DNA of 64,000 bases from Rhyacophila brunnea. Its lineage: Eukaryota > Arthropoda > Insecta > Trichoptera > Rhyacophilidae. Shown one piece after another: positions 1 to 9,429 of the stretch. The stretch lies in the NCBI GenBank assembly GCA_022495005.1, contig JAGYXB010002031.1:161212-225211 (forward strand). Reading direction: 5' to 3'. A model generated the notes under the pieces. It saw nothing but the letters and a program-made list of their open reading frames with translations, ran no database searches and was not told the DNA's origin. The translations under genes were made by a program, and so were the position numbers. Every line of letters begins with the position of its first letter. Position 1 is the first letter of the stretch.

Positions 1-111
1 ATCCAGTTCTACAAAGGATTCAAATGCATTAGCGTCAGTATGCGCCGACTGGACAGCAATTCGAATAACCCCGAAGTGAGTAAAAAGAGCTTGCTAGATG
101 TGATTGAGTAA
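1..111 (+). other. Edge open frame, possible terminal exon
   Basis: From the first base a plus-strand frame runs 36 codons to a TAA at 109-111 and ends in a plausible C-terminus (SLLDVIE). The minus strand is also open over bases 93-1, directly after a CTAG that could be a splice acceptor, so the coding strand cannot be decided. I do not recognise either peptide. The mariner insertion starts 40 bp downstream. Confidence 0.2.
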
Positions 112-150
112 CGACTCAGATGTTATTTATTTTAAAAAGGGTATTTAATA

Positions 151-1445
151 CGAGGGTGGGTCAATAATTCCTTAGAAAAAAGCATTAAAACAGTTTTTAT
201 TTTTGTATTTTATTTCTCAACATAATCTCCTTGGAGCTCAATACACTTGGTTAGACGTTTCTCAATATTTTTTAAACCGTCAGAAAAATAAGTTTTCGGA
301 AGGTCCTCAAAATAAGCATTTGTCCGATCGATGACTTCTTCATTTGAAAAAAAACGCTGTCCACTTAGCCATTTTTTTAAGTTTGGGAAAAGGAAAAAGT
401 CACTGGGGGCTAAATCTGGCGAATACGGTGGGTGGTCGACCAATTCGAACTTTAATTCTTCAATTTTAGCCATTGATCGTAAACATGTGTGAACACGGGC
501 ATTGTCCTGATGAAAGAGGATTTTTTTCCCGTTTAAATGAGGCCGTTTTTCTTCAATTTTGTTTTTTAGCTGGTCCAATAAAGATGCATAATAATCCCCT
601 GTTATTGTTTTTCCTTTTCCAAATAGTCAACGAAAATAATTTCACGTGCATCCCAAAATACAGTAGCCATAACCTTACCAGCTGATTTTACGGTTTTCGC
701 CTTCTTTGGACATGGTTTGCCTTCGCAATCCACTGCTTTGACTGTTCTTTCGTCTCGGGAGTATAGTGGTGTATCCATGTTTCATCTACAGTCACAAAGC
801 GACGAAAAAATTCATCCGGATTGCGTTGCATGAGCGACAACAGGGCTTTAGAGGCCACCACCCTATTGCGTTTATTGTCGACTGTGAGCAAACGCTGCAC
901 CCATCTTGCAGAAATATTTTTCATGCCCAATTTGTCATGTAAAATAGAAATGACGCTACCTTTTGAGATCCCTGTAACCTCAATTATCTCACTCAACTTT
1001 AATCTTCGGTCACTTAACACCATATCGTGGATTTTATTGATCATTTCTGGTGTAGTCACCTCTACAGGACGTCCTGAGCGTGGTTCATCCTTTGTTGATG
1101 TACGACCACGTTTAAATTCATTTAACCAGTTATAAATAGTTGCAAGTGAAGGAGCAGATATGCCGTGAACTAAATCCAACTCATTTTTTATTTCCTTTGC
1201 TGTTAACCCTTTTATATTAAATGTTTAATAACAAGTCTAAACTCAATTTTCTCCATTTTCCATTTTTCCATTTTCCACAAGCAAATTTTTTTTTTAAATG
1301 TACGAGAAACACACAACAACCCGACTAATCTGATTGAAACTTCGCAGCATACTGAATCGGTAGTGCCGCTGCATGAAAACAAACCGCTTACAGTACTAGT
1401 CGCGCCACCTATCGGCTTTTCTAAGGACTTATTGACCCACCCTCG
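151..1445 (-). mobile_element. mariner element, copy 1 (1295 bp)
   Basis: The ends are inverted repeats of about 28 bp beginning CGAGGGTGGGTCAATAA, with one mismatch. TA dinucleotides flank the element at 149-150 and 1446-1447, the target-site duplication expected of Tc1/mariner. The size is normal for a full-length mariner. The transposase lies on the minus strand. A second, very similar copy is at 9430-10725. Confidence 0.95.
210..1271 (-). pseudogene. mariner transposase, copy 1, frameshifted
   Basis: The transposase of a DD34D mariner element, which would cut and paste DNA at TA sites. The N-terminal helix-turn-helix part is open over 1179-688 and includes the first catalytic Asp in VTVDETWIHHYTPE. 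The C-terminal part is open over 578-210 and carries HQDNARVHT and HPPYSPDLAPSDFF, whose Asp residues are separated by 34 residues as in active mariners. The start is probably the ATG at 1271-1269 (MEKWKMEKIEF in copy 2). Indels near 1190-1225 and between 690 and 578 break the frame, so no functional enzyme is encoded, although the catalytic triad is still visible. The protein ends DYVEK next to the left inverted repeat. Confidence 0.93.
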
Positions 1446-1447
1446 TA

Positions 1448-1870
1448 TATAAAATTACCCATTAATATAAATCATATTGTTATATTGAATAGTTTGGGAC
1501 CTACATAATGTATAGGTAATATTATAAAGGAGGTAGGTATATTTAATGGCTAACCCCCGTCACCCATAAAGTCGTACAACTGCCGCTGCCAAAAATAATT
1601 AAGTTAATTACTTATTTATATTTAAAGGGTCTGCAATTAGAAAGTGACAGATTTCAACTTTTCACTTAATTGTCACGTAATTTCAATCAATTATAATTAA
1701 TAATTGTATCAAGCACAAAAATTACTATAATAGAAATAGATGTAAGTAATTAAATAACTAATACTCTGGTAGTCATGTATGTCAGTTTGCTATAAAGTTT
1801 TTTTATCTTTTATCGTGTTAACTGCCAATTCTTAGTGGAAATGCATTGTATTAATTACAATAAAAAAATA
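1448..1870. other. AT-rich stretch, nothing recognised
   Basis: Between mariner copy 1 and the next MITE I see AT-rich sequence with no long open frame, RNA gene or clear repeat. Confidence 0.5.
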
Positions 1871-2128
1871 TCGTGAACGTACAGGCAGAAGTCACTAACT
1901 CCAGTTTTGACGAAATTGAGATTTTAATGTCATTATATAGAAAAAGTAGTGCTGCTTGACTGGCAGAAGACATGATTTAAGATTATTGAACATATAAAAA
2001 AATAAAAGTAATGAATAACTCAAAAAATAAAGATTTTGCAACCATTTTAAGAACACAAAAAAAACAAAACATTGATTATCTCAGAACTGTGTATTTGGAG
2101 TTAGTGACTTCTGCCTGTACGCCCACGA
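1871..2128. mobile_element. TA-flanked MITE
   Basis: About 33 bp at each end are inverted copies (TCGTGAACGTACAGGCAGAA and onward on the left; a GG replaces AA on the right). TA is found on both sides (1869-1870, 2129-2130). The interior is AT-rich and non-coding. Size and TA flanks suit a non-autonomous Tc1/mariner-type element. The superfamily is inferred only from the flanks. Confidence 0.75.
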
Positions 2129-2131
2129 TAT

Positions 2132-3677
2132 TATGTAGTAGGTACTAGTTCCAATTATATTTAATATTAGTCAGAACCGGTTTCATCCGCTTCAAATGGA
2201 CATGAAGAATAAGTGGAACTAGAATTACGTATTTTGTTTTATTTTAATCAATATTTGCTATATATAAACAAAATGATTTTAAACTGTAAATCTTTAGCAA
2301 CAAAATGTTGTCATTAGAATTCTGCAAACTCTGGGCAATATGATGATCACAATACTAAAGGAAGGTTACCCTGTGAGTATATGAAAATCTATTAAAAAAG
2401 ACAGCAGGAAGCAATGGCGGGCTATACTCATCGTTATCAGTGGTTTTATTTATCAAAATAGCTATTTCCAAGTCAGGTAAAAGATTCCTTACTAGAACTG
2501 GATATCAATATACTTATGCGGAATTTGTGAGGAATGATGTTACTGCATGTGAATTGTATATATTATATTCCGTACCACAGTTCACCGTGAACTGTCATAC
2601 TGGAAATGGATGGCCGTATAGCATTGAGATTGTGGAGTATTGTAGACAGTAATGTTCCAATTTTATTAGAATTAACAAGAAAATTAATTTAATATTAATT
2701 GGTATCAAATAAATTAAGCAAATTAAAGAAACAAACAGAACAAGATAAATACAATACATTACACAAAATAACCATGAGTGTAGGGCATAAAATTATTTCA
2801 TTCATCAGCGCGACTCACTAGTACAAATATGTAGAGAACAAACTTTGTATCGAAAAATACGTGTTATTGGTGCATAAGATTAATACTCACCAGATTTATT
2901 ATAGAAGACTGTGTGTATATGCATATATTAATTAGTATCTGTAGAATTTTGAGCTAAAGGGATTTATTCGGCGGTGGGCAAATAACACGTACATTGAGGG
3001 ATTCTATGCATGTCTCATCAATATTGAAAATGCAAACAACGATCACATTTAAATAATTATAAAATTTATAGTATATATTTTTTTATTTTATTAGTATTAA
3101 TAATATGTTACTTATTACTTATATTATAATATTTTGATCATTTCTATCGTTTTTATTAAAAGAATGTCTCTTATTTTATGGATATTTTGTTAGAATTCAT
3201 TAGAGTAATTAAAGGGTGTGCCACATCCACAGCATCAATGAACAGCGGGCATACATCAGATAATAAATAGAATTCCGATAGGCTATATTCAATACGCTAC
3301 ATTTTGTTGCAGGGTTTAGAATGTGTGAGTATCCTAATGAAACATGCATTATGCATGTACGATTGTGTTAGTAATACACTAATATTAAATGAGCGTCAAT
3401 GCATAAACCGAGAGCAGTTGTCAGTATTTGACGTATGACGTTTTCTAGACACGTGTTCAAGTTTAACCCGGATTTTTCCTCACTCGAGATCGGTTACCTG
3501 CTACTTCTTACCCGTTAGGTATTTCTGAGTTCCCTGACCACGGGCCACTGGCGGTAAACCAATCCCGTAATAATTCTTTCCAGAAGATTTTTATGGCGAA
3601 ATAAACGTCATGGTTTTAAGGAACATGATGGAAATTAAAGTTTAGGAATTGTTTTCCACTGAAATAATCGCTAACAT
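2132..3677. other. AT-rich non-coding sequence
   Basis: No convincing coding region. A 70-codon open frame at 2440-2652 has no recognisable motif. This stretch would lie in or beyond the host gene on the minus strand, but I could not find a further exon in it. Confidence 0.4.
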
Positions 3678-3997
3678 CAGGGGGCCTGCGGGTCTATTCT
3701 GTACATAAGGCTGCTTTCGGCTGCTACTGAAGCTAAATAGGGTAGGTTTGTATTGAATTATTAACACTTATTGTAACAATTACAATAAGATAGTTGTAAT
3801 TGTTACAATAAGTGCTACGTGTTAACAGCAACTCTTTTGACTGTGATAAATTTTAGAGTGAGATAGACAGTTTTGACAGTTCAGACGGCTAACTTATTGT
3901 AATTGTTACAATAAATGTTAATATTTTGATACTTTCCTACCCTATTTAGCTGCCGCAGCAGACCAAAAGCAGGCTTGTGTATAGAATAGATGCGCTG
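3678..3997. mobile_element. MITE with about 60-bp inverted repeats
   Basis: The left arm (from CAGGGGGCCTGCGGGTCTAT to GCTAAATAGGGTAGG) is repeated inverted at the right, ending near 3997, with mismatches. The CAG start is hAT-like, but I could not find a clean 8-bp duplication. The interior holds three copies, in both orientations, of a TTATTGTAATTGTTACAATA palindrome-like motif (near 3768, 3793 and 3893). It ends 47 bp from the splice donor of the host exon at 4045-4212. Confidence 0.75.
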
Positions 3998-4044
3998 ATA
4001 TCTGATATAAAGAAGACCTATAAAATAATTAATGTGTTACTTAC

Positions 4045-4212
4045 ATAGCAGTACAATATGAAGTGGAAATCTTCCACCTAAGAATACTATCGGCGTTTGA
4101 GAATGCCAAAAGTTATCAATGTCAGGTAAATTGTATGCAAGTGTTTCCACTACGATTCCATGTAAAATTGTACCCAACCACAGCCATGGCCAACGACCCC
4201 CTTTTGACAGAG
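4045..4212 (-). CDS. Host gene, internal exon (membrane protein)
   Basis: Third visible exon of the minus-strand host gene. The minus strand reads a polypyrimidine tract and CAG, then the exon, then a consensus donor GTAAGT. It enters in phase 2 (completing an Ala codon begun in the previous exon) and leaves after one base of the next codon. It encodes GRWPWLWLGTILHG, ETLAYNLPDIDNFWH and FLGGRFPLHIVLL: a hydrophobic helix followed by a conserved Asp-Asn-Trp-His-rich loop and another helix. I recall this pattern from an uncharacterised, conserved family of invertebrate multi-pass membrane proteins; function and subcellular site are unknown. The next exon should begin in phase 1 at lower coordinates, but I could not identify it before base 1, perhaps because of inserted elements or because it lies outside the window. 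Confidence 0.8.
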
Positions 4213-4298
4213 CTGAAAAAGATATCATTTTGATTAATTGAACTAGCATCAATAGCAGAATAATGTAAAAAAAGATGTTATTTATTTTGATAACTTAC

Positions 4299-4413
4299 CA
4301 TGAATAAGTGTGAAGAAAGATCCAATTACAAAGACCAGTTGGGATATCAAATATGTTGGTTGGGCTTTCCATAAGTTAGTCCAGTCGTTGACTTGTACAA
4401 ACCAATCCCAGTT
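4299..4413 (-). CDS. Host gene, internal exon (membrane protein)
   Basis: Second visible exon. The minus strand has TTGTTTAG before it and GTAAGTT after it. It is 115 nt, starts in phase 0 and ends after the first base of a codon, which matches the exon at 4045-4212 exactly. It encodes NWDWFVQVNDWTNLWKAQPT followed by LISQLVFVIGSFFTLIH, a tryptophan-rich segment leading into a transmembrane helix. The intron to the next exon is only 86 nt. Correct splice signals on both sides, the phase match and the absence of stops argue for a real host gene rather than transposon debris. Confidence 0.8.
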
Positions 4414-5300
4414 CTAAACAATAATAGAAACTTTTATATACATATTTTTATTTGGCACAATATCAGATGACCAATTTTTAGTAGATTCGAGTCAACTAAA
4501 TCTAATGAGTAAAACAACATAGGATGTATACAGCGGAACAATTTGTAACATCAATAAATTACAAAGTAATATATTATAGGTAATAATATGGTATTATAAA
4601 CTCTGTTTTTATTCAACGAATAATTCATAAGATTTGAGAATGTAACATTTAATTGAACATACATAATTTAAAAACACCTAAAGGCCTAACTACATCAGCA
4701 GACTCGCAGACCCAATCAGATTCAACGATCGTCGTGAGCAGTAATTAGTAATAACTATTACATATAACGATTTAGCTACCAACTCCTGTTGATGCTTGAT
4801 TTGATTGGTTCATAATATACGCTCAGTTCGAAATGGAAAATTAAGTGAACCGGAGCGCTCGATAATTTTTAGAAAATATATTATGTACGTACAAAGATGT
4901 TTAGATTTTTCCATTATATATTTACCTAGCTAAGATGGTCTTATTATGGAATAACAGTCTTTACACTCATAGCATGCGAAAGTTGTCAGCGCCGCAGGCG
5001 AAAAACAGGGTTTACGACACTGAATTTAATAATAATTACTTTTTAATACTTGCCGACCGAATACGTTACGAACCGGGATGCAATATTTAGTTTTCCACAA
5101 GACTATGATTTCGGCGATTTCATTGAACCGAAGTTGCATTCCGATGTGATCAAGTTAACCAAAAAATATCTATCGGTCAGCTTGGTGGCAACACTAGACA
5201 GTCGTCTCTCATTGTGTTGTTACAAATACCGATTGGAGATGACATTTGACAAGTAACAAGTTGCTGATATTATATTTTATTTTTATTATAATTGTCTGTT
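4414..5300. other. Intron sequence, AT-rich
   Basis: Part of the roughly 4-kb intron between the host exons at 8392 and 4413. A 68-codon plus-strand open frame at 5050-5256 has no recognisable domain and I do not call it. Confidence 0.4.
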
Positions 5301-5540
5301 AAACGGTGGCCGTGCGGCTTAAGCGTTGGACTATCACGCCGTGGGTCTCAGGTTCAAATCCTGGGTCTGGCAAGTACACATATTGTTTTTCAATTTGTGT
5401 GTGAGTCAGGGTATGGACCTAATAGGTTGAGCAAGTGGCTGACATCCATTTCTCGTAAAAAACAAAATCTGTTAATAAAAACCTCTACTCTGTGGAGGCC
5501 AATATGATCCTATTAGGATCGGACATGGTCGAAAAAAAAA
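5301..5540 (+). repeat. tRNA-derived SINE
   Basis: The 5' part resembles a tRNA with an internal RNA polymerase III promoter: an A-box-like TGGCCGTGCGG at 5307-5317 and a near-perfect B box GGTTCAAATCC at 5351-5361, with TGGGTCT and CCTGGGTCT around it. A non-tRNA body of about 170 bp follows and ends in an A-rich tail at 5532-5540. This is the usual SINE build. It lies in the large intron of the host gene, on the opposite strand. I did not find a second copy in the window. Confidence 0.75.
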
Positions 5541-5758
5541 TAATCAATGAATTCAGGCCCCCTTCATTTCATTATGTAACTGTCAAAGTTGTCTTATTAT
5601 GAAAATGAAATGCAAGACAAAACATGCCATGTGCTGTTACACTTGGAAGCCCAGGGTTAATTCGGATATTTTCATACGTTCTCAGTAATCTTCGACATGA
5701 TCGTGTCCAAAAAAAAGGAATTATTCCAATTCGGTCACTACTGTCGAACAAGATCTTC

Positions 5759-5935
5759 TTGTCAACGTGTTAAAACTGTGAACTAATAAGCACCTCCTGT
5801 TTTTAACCATACTTCGACTGCAACAACTTCCGCTTATCGACGAGTTGTCCACGTGTTAAAACTGTGAACTATCAAGCCCCTCTATTAAGTTAATCGCACT
5901 TCGACTCCAGCAACTTCCGGTTATAGCCTAGATCT
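5759..5935. repeat. Two-copy tandem repeat, 86-bp period
   Basis: Two imperfect direct copies share ACGTGTTAAAACTGTGAACT (starting 5765 and 5851) and CTTCGACT...CAACTTCCG, with diverged middles. AGATCTTCTTGTC occurs at both outer ends. No coding content was recognised. Confidence 0.6.
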
Positions 5936-6515
5936 TCTTGTCGGACAGTGGGTACTCAAAAAAGACTTTTCACCATCAGGACCGATCGTAGCAGATGGTT
6001 GGCCTGAGAATTTGCTAATGTAATTTGAGCTTCAGATATGACCTCAACCAGAAAAAAATCTTTGAAAAAAAAATATTTCTAACAAAGGACTTTACTAGAT
6101 AAATTAATTAAAATCCTATGAAAATATGAAATTAATTTTGTTTTGAAATATTGCATCAATGTATAATTCGTACTGTGAGTGTAAAACCAAGGCATCTGCA
6201 AAAGACATATTTTGTATATATTAGGGTTTGAAGTCTTTGTTTTGTTAGAAGAAATAGTGTCTAAAAAAAACCATTATATTTGGTTTATATCTACATTATA
6301 TTGCATGTTCTTTCAGTTATTTCACTTTACACTATCAAGTTCACGACTTTTGCAGTTGTTTTGCATTTAATCTCTAAATTCAAAAATTTGCAGATGCCTT
6401 GGGTTTACACTCACGGTGCGAATGGTTCTGAGGTTAATTTACTGTTGAATAAAATAAACATAATCATTGTAAAACTAATAACCAAAGAGATTGAACTTGT
6501 TTTTTGGTAAGTAAT
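5936..6515. other. Non-coding stretch
   Basis: AT-rich intron sequence. A 76-codon open frame at 6280-6510 is hydrophobic and low in complexity, without a recognisable family. Confidence 0.35.
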
Positions 6516-6772
6516 AATTGAGTACCTTGGTATCAAAGTGGGACAAACGCCACCTGCCACTAAATTCATATTTTAATTGATTATGGTAGTGCAAGTGATG
6601 CTCTTTTAAAAAAATCCACCAAAAGTATCAAAAACGGTAGTTTTCATAGAGATTTTTGAGTTTAAACTTGGTATGTTGTATGAAAAACGGTCACTTTTCA
6701 CACATGTTTGTGAGTCTCCTGTAAAATTTTGTAAATGGCTTATGTCCCACTTTGATACCAAGGTACTCAATT
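6516..6772. mobile_element. MITE with 30-bp perfect inverted repeats
   Basis: Bases 6516-6545 (AATTGAGTACCTTGGTATCA and onward) are repeated exactly, inverted, at 6743-6772. The interior of about 200 bp is non-coding. The outer AATT is itself palindromic, so the boundary between target site and terminal repeat cannot be set by eye. Superfamily not assigned. Confidence 0.75.
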
Positions 6773-6775
6773 AAC

Positions 6776-7238
6776 TGTAATTATATTTTAACATTTAGTG
6801 TTTTTTATTTACAATACTTTGTAATATATTACAGTTTTATCTAAACAATAATACTATGTTATTTTATATAGTATGAACAATATGTAAAAACAAGACCATA
6901 TTTTTTATTCCGAGATTAACCCAAGATAAAATGTTATTCAAAATATTGTGTTTTTTGTATTGCTATTAAAAATAAAATACTTCCATTCCTAAATCCTAAT
7001 AAAGATTTTATTGCGGGAATTTTTTATAATGAAAATACGTTTATCATAAATTGGTTGTAAGCGGAAGTACCAAAAAAAAAAAAATACTCAGTGGGGCGTT
7101 CCGAGTACGGCCCAATTGCAGCAAAGTGTACCTAATTTCATTAAGCTATAACTTTGGCTCACAAAACGAGTACGCACTGACATTTGTGTGCTCCCTCTGT
7201 GAGAGGAATCCAATCTCTTTGTTAATAACCTTTTTTAA
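6776..7238 (+). mobile_element. Degraded P-superfamily 3' end
   Basis: This segment aligns, with many differences, to the 3' untranslated part and terminus of the P element ending at 62193. Shared landmarks in the same order are ATTGCGGGAA, ATAATGAAAATACGTTTATC, ATACTCAGTGGGGCGTT, TTGCAGCAAAGTGTACCTAA, CTGACATTTGTGTGCT and the terminal CCAATCTCTTTG. It has no transposase sequence left. It is clearly older than the copies at 43.9 and 58-62 kb. Confidence 0.8.
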
Positions 7239-7239
7239 A

Positions 7240-8073
7240 TCAATATAATTTGGCGTATATTAGTTAATTATTCTAATGTTTGTTGTCGGCAACATTGTAT
7301 TTTGCCAACAAGACATTTGACGCGGCGCCTCAGTGTATTGGCAACCCTGACAACGTGGCGGCAATTCCACGTCGCGCAGCGGTGACATAGTCACGTCACG
7401 CAGTGCCAATTTCAAAATATTGTCGGCGTATACATTTTCATAGAATCACAGATAACGTCTTCTAACTTTTACAACGCGAAATAATAGATTGAAGCAAAAT
7501 GAAAGTGACTATTTTAAACATATATACATAATGTAGACATCGTTAGGTTATCTTATTATAATAAATAACTTTAATTTCTAAATTAGAATTTCTAAATACT
7601 ATTTTAGATATTGTTTTCGATTGTCACAACATTATGATTTTAATGACAATTTAACTGCACGTATTATTAATTTATATTATCACGTAACTGTTTGGTAAAT
7701 AATATAATAATTAAATTGCTATTGTCATTGATAATATGAAAGCAAGAGAAAGTAGAACAGTTAATAAAAATAAGTCTTCGTTCAGTAGTGAGTAGGTAGG
7801 TAAGTAGGTTATTACAAAATTAGTACTCTGTGTTATAAATAAGAAATGGACAAGTTTGAAAACATTTTGGAGGACGTATTGTATGATTTAGTTACCTAGT
7901 TATATCAATAGATTAATAGAATGATTTGATGAATAATTAGCGGGATTTGTTTTGGATTCAAATTAAAGATAATACATACCTACTTAAATTGAATGAACAT
8001 AATTTAAAATTTATAAAAGTAAGTATGTACCTATTAGAAAGCGTTGGGTAAATAAATATTTAGATAATGACTT
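7240..8073. other. AT-rich intron sequence
   Basis: No open frame of interest. Short TAGGTAGGTAAGTAGG-type tracts near 7793 are the kind of simple repeat scattered through the window. Confidence 0.4.
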
Positions 8074-8312
8074 GGTAAATGTGCCGCAGATGCCGTCATG
8101 AGATTTTATGACTTTCTTTTTAGACCAAACCAAACCTAACCTAATCTAACATACTCCAACCTAATATTACCTTATATAATCTTAGTTTGTAATAATGATG
8201 CATCAAAATTTATTGGATCGAAAAGCCGATGCGCCGACAGAAAAAGGTATTTATTATAATTGTCGTAAAAAAATATATAAAAGCTCATGACGGTATCTGC
8301 GGCACAATTACC
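8074..8312. mobile_element. MITE with 8-bp target duplication
   Basis: AATGACTT flanks the element directly at 8066-8073 and 8313-8320. The element begins GGTAAATGTGCCGCAGATGC and ends with the inverted version, giving terminal repeats of about 35 bp with a few mismatches. The interior includes CCTAACCTAA, an insect telomere-like run too short to mean much. An 8-bp duplication with a GG start does not fit hAT (CAG start) well; Merlin-like is possible. It lies 80 bp from the host exon at 8392. Confidence 0.8.
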
Positions 8313-8391
8313 AATGACTTTTTATTGATCGGTTGTATGTAGTTTTATTAAATGAGTATTTTGTTTTAATAATAATGATGGTGTTACTAAC

Positions 8392-8451
8392 GTCTTTGTA
8401 GTTGACTGTTTTTAAAACTTCGCCGAAACCGGTCAGGTTGAAGTCAGCCAT
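8392..8451 (-). CDS. Host gene, first coding exon
   Basis: The minus strand has an ATG at 8451-8449 in good context (AAGCATGG) and encodes 20 residues beginning MADFNLTGFGEVLKTVNY. A GTTAGT donor follows immediately after base 8392. The exon ends in phase 0, which fits the phase-0 start of the exon at 4413, and the join reads KD-NWDWFVQVNDW without strain. Sequence upstream (8452 to about 8600) would be the 5' untranslated region. It is a short exon, so the assignment rests on context, start codon, donor and phase; RNA evidence would settle it. Confidence 0.6.
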
Positions 8452-8773
8452 GCTTGCTCCGCCGTCGACAACAATTCAATTGAGAGTCGGATTAAATAAT
8501 CATCTGCGTGGTTTCGAAAATAATGTGACGACCTTTGCCAGGTGTATCGGTCGAGATAAGATTACCCACAACCAGATTATTTGTTCAAAATAATATTTAA
8601 CACATTGATAATTGAACACTTGTAACTACACATACGCCTGATGAAAAAAAGAGAGAAAAAAATTCACTAAATGTATTATATAGCACTAGATAGGAAGGCC
8701 CGCATTAATAGAATTCGGGGCCCGAAGTTATGGATAAATTGAAAATGGTTAAGATGCATATATCGTACTGGAA

Positions 8774-9130
8774 AGAGCTGCCATAGAAATGGGACTCCAG
8801 GGCAATCAAGAAAAAACAAAATACATGCCTGCAAGTAAGGTTCCTTCAAGCTCATCACTCCCGATTGACACGTATCAGTTCGAAAGGGTCGACGAGTTCA
8901 TATATCTGGGATCACGCATTACCCCTCAAAACGACATCAGCCAAGAGGTTAGCAGAAGGATTACTCTGGCAAACAAATCTTACTACGGTTTACAGAGACA
9001 CTTCAGATCAAGACTCCTCTCAAAGAAAACTAAGATAAAGTTATACAAAACCTCATCAGACCCATATTAACCTATGCGTCGAAATGCTGGGTTTTATCAA
9101 AAAAAGATGAGAGGAAGCTGGATATGGCGA
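8774..9130 (+). pseudogene. LINE reverse transcriptase fragment
   Basis: An open frame of nearly 100 codons reads RAAIEMGLQGNQEKTKYM, FIYLGSRITPQNDISQEVSR, LANKSYYGLQ and SRLLSKKTKIKLYKT, then after a one-base shift LTYASKCWVLSKKDERKL. This is the conserved end of the reverse transcriptase palm and thumb region of RTE/Jockey-like non-LTR retrotransposons (NxxKTKYM, YLGS and RRI.LA..Y). The catalytic [FY]xDD box is upstream of what remains. It is a 5'-truncated, frameshifted relic and lies just upstream of the host gene's first exon. Confidence 0.85.
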
Positions 9131-9429
9131 TCGACTGATATCACTTGTAATATTATATCATGCGAGAACAATAAAACTCCATTTTTTATAATTCAAATAT
9201 GTATTTTGAAAACAGATATTTTATACATATAAAAAATAATGATACAGAAACATCGAATTAACGACAATAATATTATTATGTTTTTCACTTCTAAAAAAAT
9301 TAAGTAGGTACAAATTAACTGTAATTTCTACATAGTTACACAATTTACCTGTATATCGAATATTTTGCAAAATAATTTGCAAAAAAATGCAACCCTTCGC
9401 CAGGAAACATACTTAAAATAAATTATATA
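9131..9429. other. AT-rich spacer
   Basis: Spacer between the LINE relic and mariner copy 2. Nothing recognised. Confidence 0.4.

Noticed and set aside
2440..2652. 70-codon frame
   Set aside because: No recognisable domain, no splice signals and no repeat copy; length is within chance for this composition.
8100..8160. Telomere-like CCTAACCTAA run
   Set aside because: Only two to three degenerate units inside a MITE; not a telomeric tract.
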